NCBI GenBank assembly: GCA_047974625.1
Contig: JBKECK010000045.1
Span: 1 to 64,000, forward strand
From: CADEDH01 sp047974625
GTDB lineage: Bacteria > Actinomycetota > Acidimicrobiia > Acidimicrobiales > SZUA-35
DNA length: 64,000 bases
Reading direction: 5' to 3'
A program made the position numbers and the translations under genes. Of this stretch, positions 45,034 through 53,533 are shown piece after piece. Every line of letters begins with the position of its first letter. The first letter of the stretch is position 1. The notes under the pieces are model-generated. The model did no database searches and was not told the DNA's origin. It worked only from the letters and a program-made list of their open reading frames with translations.

Positions 45034-46584
45034 TCAGGGCCGGTAGCCGAACCGGACCGGCCCCGGTTCGAGGGTGTGTTGGACCAGCTCCACCCATTCG
45101 CACAGCACCGGCCTGGTGTCGCGGGGATCGATGATCTCCTCGATCTCGAAGAACTCGGCCGACCGGTGTGGGGACCGCACCCGGTTGAGGCGCTCGGTGA
45201 TCTCGGTCAGCAGCCCGTCGGGGTCGTCGCTGGCGGCCAGGTCGGCCTTGTAGGCCACCTCGATCCCGCCCTCGATGGGCAGCGACCCCCAGTCGCCGGA
45301 GGGCCAGGCGAAACGGAAGTTCTGGGTGCCCGCCTTCTTGTTGGCCGCCCCGGCCACCCCGAAGGCCTTGCGGATGATGACACTGGCGAACGGCACCGGC
45401 GCCTGGCCCAGGGCGGCCAGGGCGGTGGAGCCGTGGCGGATCGTGGCCTCCTCCTCGGCCTGCCGCCCGATCACGAACCCGGGGCAGTCCTCGAAGTGGA
45501 TGAGGGGCAGGTGGAAGGTGGCGGCCAGGTCGATCAGCCGGATCAGCTTGCGGCACCCGTCCGCGGTCCAGCCCCCGCCGTAGACGCGGGGATCCTCGGC
45601 GAACACGGCCACCGGGTAGCCGTCCAGGCGGGCCAGTCCGGTGATGATCGACTGGCCCCATCCGGCGCCGAGCTCCATCAGGGAATCCTCGTCGAGCACC
45701 GAGTGCAGGATTCGCCGCATGTCGTAAGCCTGGCGGGGTTCCCGGGGCACCGCCTCGATCAGCCACGGGTCCCGGAACTCGGGATCCTCACCGTCCTGGT
45801 GGCGGGGCGGAAGGTGGCGCACATTGGTGGGCAGGTAGGAGAGGAACCGGCGGGCTCGCTCGAACGCCTCCGCCTCGGTGGCCACCATGTCGTCGATGGC
45901 CCCGTTGGCGGTGTGGATCGAGGCGTGACCCAGCTCCTCCTTGGACACGTCCCCGAGGGCGGCTTGGGAGACCAGGGCGGGGCCGGCGATCATCATCTGG
46001 GCCGTGTCGGCCACGATCACCGAATAATGGGAGGTGGCCACCCGGGCCGCCCCGATCCCGGCCACCGAACCGAGGGCCAGGGACACCGACGGGGCCACGG
46101 TGAGGTGGTGCACCACCGTCTCCCACCCGGCCAGCTCGGGAATGTAGGTCCGTCCGGCGGTCTCGATCGTTTTCACCGAGCCGCCGCCCCCCATCCCGTC
46201 GACCAGGCGGACGTGGGGCAGCTCCAACTCGTCGGCGATCGACTCCGAGGCCCGGCGTTTGGTGGCGATGCTGGCGTCGGCCGATCCGCCCCGGACGGTG
46301 AAGTCGTCGCCGGACACGACCACGGGCCGGTCGTCGAGCCGGGCGGTGCCGAACACGAAGTTCGACGGGGTCAACGAGACCAGGTTGCCAGCGTCGTCGT
46401 AGCTGGCCACGCCGGCGGTCTTGCCGATCTCGTGGAACGAGGCCGGGTCGACGATCCGGTCGATCCGTTCCCGGATGGTCAGCTTGCCGAAATGGTGTTG
46501 CCGTTCGACCTTGTCGGCCCCGCCCATGGCCTCGGCCATGGCCTCCCGCCGCCGGAGCTCGGCGACCTCCGGTTCCCAGTTCAT
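45034..46584 (-). CDS. Acyl-CoA carboxylase carboxyltransferase (beta) subunit
   Basis: 516 residues. Carboxyltransferase with both crotonase-like halves: KLTIRERIDRIVDPASFHE, VVVSGDDFTVRGGSAD, VRLVDGMGGGGSVKT, then VAVFAEDPRVYGGGWTADG, HFEDCPGFVIGRQAEEEATI and ASVIIRKAFGVAGAAN. It lacks biotin and carboxylase domains, so it needs an alpha subunit not in this operon. ATG 46584 overlaps the LLM stop (ATGA) with GGAGG upstream. Acyl-CoA specificity unknown. Confidence 0.9.
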   Translation of the reverse strand: MNWEPEVAELRRREAMAEAMGGADKVERQHHFGKLTIRERIDRIVDPASFHEIGKTAGVASYDDAGNLVSLTPSNFVFGTARLDDRPVVVSGDDFTVRGGSADASIATKRRASESIADELELPHVRLVDGMGGGGSVKTIETAGRTYIPELAGWETVVHHLTVAPSVSLALGSVAGIGAARVATSHYSVIVADTAQMMIAGPALVSQAALGDVSKEELGHASIHTANGAIDDMVATEAEAFERARRFLSYLPTNVRHLPPRHQDGEDPEFRDPWLIEAVPREPRQAYDMRRILHSVLDEDSLMELGAGWGQSIITGLARLDGYPVAVFAEDPRVYGGGWTADGCRKLIRLIDLAATFHLPLIHFEDCPGFVIGRQAEEEATIRHGSTALAALGQAPVPFASVIIRKAFGVAGAANKKAGTQNFRFAWPSGDWGSLPIEGGIEVAYKADLAASDDPDGLLTEITERLNRVRSPHRSAEFFEIEEIIDPRDTRPVLCEWVELVQHTLEPGPVRFGYRP

Positions 46585-47609
46585 CCGGCCTCCCCGATCC
46601 GGCGGCGGACGGCGGGGATGACCTCGTCGGCCAGCCGTTCGAGGTTGGTGCTCATCACCCCGGGGTCGACGCCAGGCGGGAGGCCCGAGGTGGCGATGTC
46701 GGTGATGCCGAAGGTGGTGATGAACTCGCTGAGGCGGGTGACGCAGTCCTCCGGGGTGGCCACGATGACGGACTGGGGGATGGCGCCACCGGCCGCCCAC
46801 CCGTAGTCGTCGGGGGTTTCGGCCATGAAGCGGTCGTAGATGCTCATCCGGTACCGCTCGGCGTCACGGATCATCGGCCAGTCCCGTTCGGGGTCGTCGC
46901 TCACGAACACGGAGCGGATGATGCCGACCCGGTGATCGTCGGGGTTGCCGCCCCGGGCGGTGACGGCGTCCCGCCACGGGTCGAGGACCTCGCTGCGGCG
47001 GCCCTGGGGCAGGAGGTTGGTGCCGAGGCGGGCCGCCCGGTTGGCCCCGGCCTCGCTCATGGCCGCCACCCACACCGGGGGCCCACCGGGCTGGACCGGT
47101 TTAGGGAACACGTTGACGTCGTCGAGGTGGTACCGCTTGCCGTGGTAGCTGAAGGCCTGGTCACCCCAGGCCAGGCGGAGGATCTCGATCCCCTCCTCGG
47201 TCATCGACACCCGGTTGACCAGGGGCACGCCGAAGGCGTCGAACTCCGAGGGCACGTAACCCATGCCCAGACCGATCTCCATGCGGCCTTCACCGATCTG
47301 GTCCAGGACGGCCAACTCCTCGGCCAGGCGGACCGGGTGGTACAGGGGCATCAGGGCGATGTCGGTCGAGATCCGGATGCGCTCGGTGCGGGCCAGGATG
47401 GCCCCGGCCAACGGCTGGAAGGCGGGCAGGTATCCGTCGGGGCAGAAATGGTGTTCGCTGAACCAGACGTGGTCGAAGCCGAGCCGGTCGGCCCGGGTGG
47501 CCTGGTCGATGGTGTGCCGGTACACCGCGGTGGTGTCCAGGGGCCCCTCGGGGTGCTCCCGGCAGTCGTACATGACCCCGAATCGGAGCGACGGACCCGG
47601 CCCCGTCAT
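46581..47609 (-). CDS. LLM-class F420-dependent oxidoreductase
   Basis: 342 residues, luciferase-like barrel (LRFGVMYDCREHPEGP, FDHVWFSEHHFCPDGYLP, TERIRISTDIALMPLYHPV, GRMEIGLGMGYVPSEFDAF, GPPVWVAAMSEAGANRAAR). The SEHHF block is like bacterial luciferase-type enzymes of the alkanal group. ATG 47609 overlaps the upstream stop by four bases and its own stop overlaps the carboxyltransferase start: a tightly coupled chain. Confidence 0.88.
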   Translation of the reverse strand: MTGPGPSLRFGVMYDCREHPEGPLDTTAVYRHTIDQATRADRLGFDHVWFSEHHFCPDGYLPAFQPLAGAILARTERIRISTDIALMPLYHPVRLAEELAVLDQIGEGRMEIGLGMGYVPSEFDAFGVPLVNRVSMTEEGIEILRLAWGDQAFSYHGKRYHLDDVNVFPKPVQPGGPPVWVAAMSEAGANRAARLGTNLLPQGRRSEVLDPWRDAVTARGGNPDDHRVGIIRSVFVSDDPERDWPMIRDAERYRMSIYDRFMAETPDDYGWAAGGAIPQSVIVATPEDCVTRLSEFITTFGITDIATSGLPPGVDPGVMSTNLERLADEVIPAVRRRIGEAG

Positions 47610-48142
47610 CGGCCCGCCCCCCCGTCCTTGTCGCCCTCGCCCGCCGGTGGCCGGTCCGGCGGGTCGTCGGAGGGGATTACCGGGTCGGGCCCGTCCGGGG
47701 CGGGATCGTCGTCGTCGGCGCGGGCCCGGCCCAGGCCGGGGGCGAACAGCTGCTCGGTGGTGGCCCAGGTCTGGCTCCACCGCACCAGGGGGGCCACGAT
47801 CGACTCCAGTACCTCGAGCTGCTGGTCGAACGCCTCGAGCTGGGTGCGCATCGAGTGGATTTGGCTGCGCTGGGAGGCGATGGCGGAGGACACCGACCGG
47901 AGCTGGGCCGCGGTCAGGGCCCCGGGCAGGGGGGGCACACCGCGCAGCCCGGTGGGCATCGGGGCGTCCCCGTCGTCGCTCCTGGCCGGGCCCCGGCCGC
48001 TACCGGACGGGGTCGAACCACCGCTGGGTATCCGCCCGGTGCTCAAGGCTGCGAACTGTTCGGCCATGGCGCGGAACTGGGCCATCATGGCCTGCATCGG
48101 ATCGTTGGGGCGATCGGATCCCCGGTCGGTCATGTCTGTCAT
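47606..48142 (-). CDS. Helical protein of unknown function heading the LLM/carboxylase operon
   Basis: 178 residues. A Met-rich helix (MQAMMAQFRAMAEQFAAL), a disordered Gly/Ser/Pro linker, a coiled-coil segment (LRSVSSAIASQRSQIHSMRT, LEAFDQQLEVLESIVAPL) and an acidic tail (ADDDDPAPDGPDP). It resembles phasin- or polyester-granule-type helpers in composition only; no family claimed. The start could be ATG 48142 or ATG 48133, with GGGAAGGG close by. The gap 48143-48241 shows nothing else. Confidence 0.68.
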   Translation of the reverse strand: MTDMTDRGSDRPNDPMQAMMAQFRAMAEQFAALSTGRIPSGGSTPSGSGRGPARSDDGDAPMPTGLRGVPPLPGALTAAQLRSVSSAIASQRSQIHSMRTQLEAFDQQLEVLESIVAPLVRWSQTWATTEQLFAPGLGRARADDDDPAPDGPDPVIPSDDPPDRPPAGEGDKDGGAGR

Positions 48143-48241
48143 CCCTTCCCTACCCGTCTCTGGGCCGGCCACCAGCATGACGGCTGCAGGGCGCGGCCAC
48201 CAGCGGGGATCCAACGTGACCCGGGCTCGGGACGGCCCGAT

Positions 48242-48727
48242 CTACTCGTTGGAGCCTATGTCCACGTGGTAGGTCTTGTAGACCAGGTCGGCGCCACGTT
48301 CCCGGTGGCGGCGCAAGGTCTCCAGCAGGGACCGGGCCTCGCTCCGCACCGCCGGGGCCTCGGACTCGACGGCCTCGGGCTGGAGCTGGTCGAGCCGTTG
48401 CCGCAGCTCCGCGGTGGTGTCGAGCATGGCCACGTGCTCGTCGGCCAGCTGCTCGAGCTGGCGATCGAGCTGGGGGGCGTCGGTCCGGATCATGGTGTAG
48501 AGACCGTCGGCCGATTCGGCCCGCTCCACGTGCTCATGGATGCCGTCCCGGGTGGTGTCCAGGGCCGAGATCACCTCGGCCTGCCAGCGGGCGGGATTCT
48601 GCACCGGCTGGTCGACGAGGGCGGCCAGGGCCTGCATCGCGTCGCCCAGCTGCTCCCGCCTGGTGCGGGCCGTGTCGAAGCTGGTCGAATCCGTGGATGA
48701 CACGGGTCCAGTGGTGTGAGCCGCCAT
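48242..48727 (-). CDS. Conserved-looking all-helical protein
   Basis: 161 residues, no signal peptide, mostly amphipathic helices (FDTARTRREQLGDAMQALAA, DRQLEQLADEHVAMLDTTAE, AVRSEARSLLETLRRHRERG). The distribution of His and Glu does not give a hemerythrin pattern clearly. ATG 48727 has an AGGGG site upstream; a TTG two codons earlier is less likely. Possibly a regulator or stress protein; function unknown. Confidence 0.65.
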   Translation of the reverse strand: MAAHTTGPVSSTDSTSFDTARTRREQLGDAMQALAALVDQPVQNPARWQAEVISALDTTRDGIHEHVERAESADGLYTMIRTDAPQLDRQLEQLADEHVAMLDTTAELRQRLDQLQPEAVESEAPAVRSEARSLLETLRRHRERGADLVYKTYHVDIGSNE

Positions 48728-48849
48728 AGCCAATCCCCTCCATGAGGCCGTACCTCGAATGAGTCGCCGGCGCCGACGTCCCCCCGAGCGTAGAACACCG
48801 GAGCGGCATCCGTCACAACCCGGGGCCGGTCATATGGGGGACAAGCAGG

Positions 48850-50337
48850 TCAGGCCTGGTTCGCCGTGTGGTGCTCTACCGTGACCGACCCGTCGGAGCG
48901 GCGGGGATCGGGCCGCGAGGCCAGGGCGGCCAGGACGGCGCCGACGGCCACCACCCCACCGAAGGCGAAGGTGGCCACGAATCGGTCTGGACTGGCGTCG
49001 TCACCCACGAACACGTTCATGGTCTGGATCCCGGTGACGATCCCGATGTGGGTGAGCTGCTGGTTCATCCCGTTGGCCAGGCCCATGTCCTGGGGGTCGA
49101 CGGCGCTCACCACCATCGAGCCGACCGCGGGCTGGGAGATCCCGGCCGAGACGCCGGTGAGGACCAGCCCGGCCACGATCACCCCGATCCCGACCGCTCC
49201 CGTCAGGGTGGACGCCACCGCGAACGCGGCCATGGAGGCCACCATGGCCACCGCTCCGGCCACGATCGGGATCCGCTCCCCCACCTCGACGGCCAGGCGA
49301 CCACCGAGGGGCGAGGCGATGCTGAAGGCGCCGGGGCGGGCGGCCAGGAGGAGGGCGATGGCGCCGACCCCGAGGCCGTAGATGCCGGCCAGGAGGGCGG
49401 GGGTGACCACGAACCCGCCCATGTACGAGAACTGGATCAGGGCACTGGCCAGCATGGGCATGGTGAAGTCGCGGCGCCGGAAGTAGTGCAACGGCAGCAT
49501 CGGGTGGGCCGAGGTCCGCTCCACCCGGACGAACACGACCAGGGCGATCCCCGAGGCGGCCACCATGCCCAGGGTGCCCAGGTCGGTGAGTGCGGCCACC
49601 AGGTCTCCGTCGCGGGCGGCCTCGCTGACGCGGGTCACGGCGAGCAGGCCGGCCAACACCGCCACCCCGAGGGTGACGGCCCCGGTCACGTCGAGGGGGG
49701 TCTGCTCCTGGCGTTCGGTGGGCCGGATCAGGCGCCAGCCGACCACCATCGCCAGCACCGAGATCCCGGCGAACCCCATGAACAGGGCCCGCCAGCCGAT
49801 CAGGTCGATAAGGGGTCCGCCGACCACGAGCCCTATGGTGGGGGCGCCGGTCATGGCGAACTGGTACCAGCCGACCGCGGTGGCCCGCCGCTCCGGCCCG
49901 TAGGCGTTCATCATCAACGCCATGCCGTTGGGCATGACGAACGCCCCGGCCACCCCGAACAGGACCCGGAACAGGATCATGGAGGTGGCGTCCCAGGCCA
50001 GGGCGCTGGCCACGGTCATCACCGTGCCCCCGGCCAGGCCGAGGAGGAACACCATCCGGTGGCCCCGCAGGTCGCCGACCTTTCCGGCCAGCGGGGTGCA
50101 CACGGCCATGGCCAGCATCAGGCCGGTGATCATCCAGGTGAGGGTGGCCCGGGTGGAGCCGAGGTCGTCGGCGATCTCGTCCAGGGACACCGTCACGATG
50201 GTCATCAGCGATCCGAAGGCCATCACGGCCAACATCACGACCAGAACCATGTTGCGTTGGTACCGGCGGTCGTCCCGCGAGTCCCCCGATCCGGGCGACC
50301 CCTGGTGACCGTCACGACTCGTCGACACGGAGCTCAC
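48850..50337 (-). CDS. MFS multidrug transporter, DHA2 (EmrB/QacA) type
   Basis: 495 residues with a hydrophilic N-tail (1-29) and about 14 hydrophobic helices. The family A motif between helices 2 and 3 reads PLAGKVGDLRGHRMVF, and the C motif region has QFAMTGAPTIGLVVGGPLID. Efflux of drugs or fatty acids by proton antiport is likely; substrate unknown. GTG 50337 has TACGAT (50345-50350) seven bases upstream and an AT-rich palindrome over the promoter. Confidence 0.9.
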   Translation of the reverse strand: MSSVSTSRDGHQGSPGSGDSRDDRRYQRNMVLVVMLAVMAFGSLMTIVTVSLDEIADDLGSTRATLTWMITGLMLAMAVCTPLAGKVGDLRGHRMVFLLGLAGGTVMTVASALAWDATSMILFRVLFGVAGAFVMPNGMALMMNAYGPERRATAVGWYQFAMTGAPTIGLVVGGPLIDLIGWRALFMGFAGISVLAMVVGWRLIRPTERQEQTPLDVTGAVTLGVAVLAGLLAVTRVSEAARDGDLVAALTDLGTLGMVAASGIALVVFVRVERTSAHPMLPLHYFRRRDFTMPMLASALIQFSYMGGFVVTPALLAGIYGLGVGAIALLLAARPGAFSIASPLGGRLAVEVGERIPIVAGAVAMVASMAAFAVASTLTGAVGIGVIVAGLVLTGVSAGISQPAVGSMVVSAVDPQDMGLANGMNQQLTHIGIVTGIQTMNVFVGDDASPDRFVATFAFGGVVAVGAVLAALASRPDPRRSDGSVTVEHHTANQA

Positions 50338-50352
50338 CGCCGTAATCGTAGG

Positions 50353-50376
50353 TAGTTCGCTAATCTAACTAGAACT
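50353..50376. promoter_or_regulatory. AT-rich operator candidate between divergent transporter genes
   Basis: TAGTT (50353-50357) and AACTA (50367-50371) form one inverted repeat, and AGTTC (50354-50358) with GAACT (50372-50376) a second, staggered one. It is far AT-richer than its surroundings and abuts the -10 box TACGAT of the MFS gene; TAATCT (50361-50366) could be a -10 rightward for the EamA gene. It looks like a MarR/TetR-type site, but no such regulator gene lies next to it. Confidence 0.5.
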
Positions 50377-50481
50377 CGGCGTCGCAGGTCACACCGGACC
50401 CGAGCGACCGTGACCGACGCGCCGGGGCCCTGTGACCGGGGTTCGAGTGGCCGGCGCCGAGGGGTAACAAGGGGAGGCAGG

Positions 50482-51432
50482 GTGGCCACCATCACCCGAA
50501 GTGACCAGGAGACCGAAGCCGCACCCATCGTCCCACCGGGACTGGTGATGGCCGGCGTGATCCTCTTCTGGGGCATGGGGCCGCCGGTGTCCAAGCTGAT
50601 CACCGCCCCGGCCATGATCGCCGCCCTCTACCGCTTCTGGCTGTCGGTGCCCCTCCTACTCGGCCTGTCGTGGCTGCTCGGCTGCCCTCCCCGCTGGCCG
50701 GTCCTGAGGCGCACCGCCCTGGCCGGGGCGGCGTTCGGCATCAACATGGTGTTCGTGTTCCTGGCCCTGAACTCGGCCGCGGTGGCCGTGCTCAGCGTCA
50801 TCACGACCCTCCAACCGGGCTTCATCCTGCTCGTCGCCGGCCCCATTCTCGGTGAACGACCCGGCCGGTGGCACGTGGCATGGACCACGGTGGCCATCGC
50901 CGGTACCGCCCTCGTGGTGCTCGGGGCCGGGGCCCAGGTGCACACCAGCGCCGCCGGGGTGGCCTACGCGGTGGCGGCCATGGTGGCCTTCACCCTGTAC
51001 TTCCTGCTCACCAAACGGGCCCGGAGCGGGCCCGCCGGCGAGCAGATCCACCCGATCGAGTGGATGACGGGCATCTCCCTGTTCGCCGCCCTCGCCGTCA
51101 CCCCCCTGGCCGTGGCCACCAGCTCGGCTGCCGACTACCGGGCCGTGGCCGGTTACGACTGGCTGTGGCTGGCCGTGGTGGTGCTCGTCACCGGCACCGC
51201 CGGCCATGTGATGATGGCCTGGACCCACCGCTACATCGACGCCAGCCGGTCGTCGCTCTACCTCCTGGCCATGAACATCGTGGCCATCGGGGCGGCGTGG
51301 CCCATCCACCACGAACCCCTCGGCTGGACCCAGGCGCTCGGTGGGGTGATCGTGTTCGGGGCCGTGGCCGCGGTGATCAGCCGGCCGGTCCAAACGGTGG
51401 AGCCGCTCGCCCCGGTTCCAGCCGTCGAATGA
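50482..51432 (+). CDS. EamA (drug/metabolite transporter) family permease
   Basis: 316 residues, about ten membrane helices in two EamA repeats (VLMAGVILFW-type first half; GVAYAVAAMVAFTLYFLLTK opening the second). GTG 50482 with GGAGG five bases upstream. Divergent from the MFS gene at 50337. Its last 56 bp overlap the 3' end of the opposing MFS gene (51377). Confidence 0.88.
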   Translation: MATITRSDQETEAAPIVPPGLVMAGVILFWGMGPPVSKLITAPAMIAALYRFWLSVPLLLGLSWLLGCPPRWPVLRRTALAGAAFGINMVFVFLALNSAAVAVLSVITTLQPGFILLVAGPILGERPGRWHVAWTTVAIAGTALVVLGAGAQVHTSAAGVAYAVAAMVAFTLYFLLTKRARSGPAGEQIHPIEWMTGISLFAALAVTPLAVATSSAADYRAVAGYDWLWLAVVVLVTGTAGHVMMAWTHRYIDASRSSLYLLAMNIVAIGAAWPIHHEPLGWTQALGGVIVFGAVAAVISRPVQTVEPLAPVPAVE

Positions 51433-52600
51433 ACACGGCGGCCAGCAGGGCGCAACCGGCCAGGGCGGTGAAGACCAGGTCCAACCCGTAGCGGGAGTCG
51501 CCGATCCGGCCGGCCACCACCGGGCCCAAGGCCAGGGCGGTGCCGTAGACCAGGGTGAGCGCCCCGAGGGCGTTGGCGAAGGCGCGGCCCTGGAGGTGAT
51601 CGCTCACGGTGGCCGCGATCAGCACCGGGTAGGTGAACGACGCCACCCCGAACAGGCCGGCGGCCAGGGCCGCCCACGGCTCCCGACCCAGCAGGACCAG
51701 GCCGCAGGAGACGGCCATGGTCACCAGCGCCCCCAGCAGGACCGGCCGTCGGCCGATCCGGTCCGACAGGCGCCCGAACAGGATGGCCGCCGCCGCGGCC
51801 AGGCCGAACAGTGAGTACAGGCCGGTCACATGGCCGCGGCTCAGGCCGGCCTCCTCCAGGGCGGCTCCGAAGAAGGGCGAGAACGAGGACGTGAGCAGAC
51901 CACTCAACCAGTAGCCGATGCTGAGGGCCAGCCAGTGGGGCACCGTCCGCAGCAGGCGGAGGCTGATCCCGCTCGACACCTCAGCCGTAGGCGGGGTGGA
52001 CAGGCGCAGCAGGATCACCACCAGCAGCCCGACGGTGAAGATGGCGGCCCCCGCCCAGGTCGGTCGCCACAGGGCGTCGGAGCCCTCGATCCGGCGCATG
52101 GCGGCGGTGCCCTGGCTGGCGGCCACGATGCCGATGCCCATGGTGGACGACAACAACCCCATCACCGCCCCCCGGTGACGGGCGTCGACGGCTCCGGTGG
52201 CGATGACGGGGGCCGACATCCAGATCCCGGCGCTGCCCCCGCCGGCCAGGGCCTGCCCGAGCGACAGACTGGTGAAGCCCCGGGCCGTGGCCAGGACCAC
52301 GAAGCCGAGGGCGGCCACGGCCAGGCCGGACTTGAGCAGCCGGACCGGTTCGACCCGGCCGCTGATGGCCGTCACCGCGGCCACCCCGGCCAGGTAGGCC
52401 ACGAAGTTGACGGTCGACAGCGCCCCGGCCTGGGTGTGGCTGGCCAGGAGGTCGTCCTCCATGGCCGGAAGCAGGATCGGGTAGGTGGACCGGGCCAGGG
52501 CGTGGGACACCACGGTGGCCGCCGCCACCAGGCCCACGATCCCGCGCCCACCCAGCCGGGACCCGTCGCCGGCCGCCAGGGTGGGTTCGGGCGTCGACAT
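51377..52600 (-). CDS. MFS transporter
   Basis: 407 residues, 12 hydrophobic helices. Motif A-like loops are FGRLSDRIGRRPVLLG (between helices 8 and 9) and, weaker, ISGRVEPVRLLKSG. The sequence resembles YbfB/YjiJ-type permeases (RGAVMGLLSSTMGIGI, SAPVIATGA). ATG 52600 is leaderless-looking: TAGCGT (52607-52612) ends six bases upstream. Substrate unknown. Confidence 0.88.
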   Translation of the reverse strand: MSTPEPTLAAGDGSRLGGRGIVGLVAAATVVSHALARSTYPILLPAMEDDLLASHTQAGALSTVNFVAYLAGVAAVTAISGRVEPVRLLKSGLAVAALGFVVLATARGFTSLSLGQALAGGGSAGIWMSAPVIATGAVDARHRGAVMGLLSSTMGIGIVAASQGTAAMRRIEGSDALWRPTWAGAAIFTVGLLVVILLRLSTPPTAEVSSGISLRLLRTVPHWLALSIGYWLSGLLTSSFSPFFGAALEEAGLSRGHVTGLYSLFGLAAAAAILFGRLSDRIGRRPVLLGALVTMAVSCGLVLLGREPWAALAAGLFGVASFTYPVLIAATVSDHLQGRAFANALGALTLVYGTALALGPVVAGRIGDSRYGLDLVFTALAGCALLAAVFIRRLEPGRAAPPFGPAG

Positions 52601-52606
52601 GCGCCG

Positions 52607-52612
52607 ACGCTA
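52607..52612 (-). promoter_or_regulatory. -10 box TAGCGT, leaderless start of the MFS gene
   Basis: Reads TAGCGT on the minus strand and is followed by six bases, then ATG 52600; no Shine-Dalgarno. Confidence 0.5.
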
Positions 52613-52735
52613 CCGCCGCTGATCACCGGGGGCGAATGGCCCCGACCCGGCGACGGTCGGTACGGTCTCAAGGGCGGTCCCGCCATTGCGGTGGAGCCGT
52701 TACCGACACGTGAGAACCCCGGGGGTTTCAAACCT

Positions 52736-53518
52736 ATGGCGCCGTTGACGAAGCTGTCTCGATCGGTGGACGGGAAGGTGGCGTTGGTGACCGGCGCCGC
52801 CTCCGGGATGGGACGGGCCACCGCCTTCCTCTTCGCCGACGAGGGTATGCACGTGGCCGTCACCGACCTTACCCAGGAGGGGGTCGACGAGGCGGTGGCC
52901 GAGATCACCAAGGCCGGCCTGTCGGCGGCCGGGTGGGTGATGGACGTCGCCGACGAGGCTCGGGTCGAGCAGGTGGTGTCCGAGATCGTAGACCGGTTCG
53001 GTGGCCTCGACATCGTGGTCAACAACGCCGGGATCTCCCGTTTCTCGCCGATCGACGCGCCCGAGTACCCCGACCATTGGGCCCTCAGCCTCGAGGTCCT
53101 GCTCACGGCCCAGACCCGGGTGATCCGGGCCGCCCTGCCCCACCTCCGTCAGGCCGTCGACGGCGGCCGGATCGTGAACATCGCCTCCACCGAGGGGTGG
53201 GGGGCGACGAAATACGGCAGCCCGTACACCGCGGCCAAACACGGAGTGATCGGCTTGACCCGGTCGCTGGCGGTCGAATTGGGGCGGGAGAACATCACCG
53301 TCAACTGCATCTGCCCCGGCCCGATCGTCACCGGGATGACCGAGTCGATCTCCGAGGAGGACAAGGCCGTGTTCGCCCGCCGGCGGACCGCCATCGGCCG
53401 CTACGGGATACCCGAGGAAGTCGCCCACGGCACCCTCAACTTCTGCCTGCCGGCCTCCCGTTACATGACCGGAGCCGTCCTCCCCGTGGACGGTGGTCTG
53501 CTGATCAAGAACGCCTGA
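52736..53518 (+). CDS. Short-chain dehydrogenase/reductase
   Basis: 260 residues. Cofactor loop TGAASGMG (19-26), acidic end of strand 2 VTDLTQ, NNAG at 96-99, catalytic Ser151, Tyr164 and Lys168 (YTAAKHG), then PGPIVTGMTES. Standard classical SDR of the 3-oxoacyl reductase or hydroxy-lipid type. No ribosome site at ATG 52736 (TTTCAAACCT precedes it); the family N-terminus fits this start. It converges on the DUF1501 gene after 15 bases. Confidence 0.9.
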   Translation: MAPLTKLSRSVDGKVALVTGAASGMGRATAFLFADEGMHVAVTDLTQEGVDEAVAEITKAGLSAAGWVMDVADEARVEQVVSEIVDRFGGLDIVVNNAGISRFSPIDAPEYPDHWALSLEVLLTAQTRVIRAALPHLRQAVDGGRIVNIASTEGWGATKYGSPYTAAKHGVIGLTRSLAVELGRENITVNCICPGPIVTGMTESISEEDKAVFARRRTAIGRYGIPEEVAHGTLNFCLPASRYMTGAVLPVDGGLLIKNA

Positions 53519-53533
53519 CCAGCCGGACCGCGG

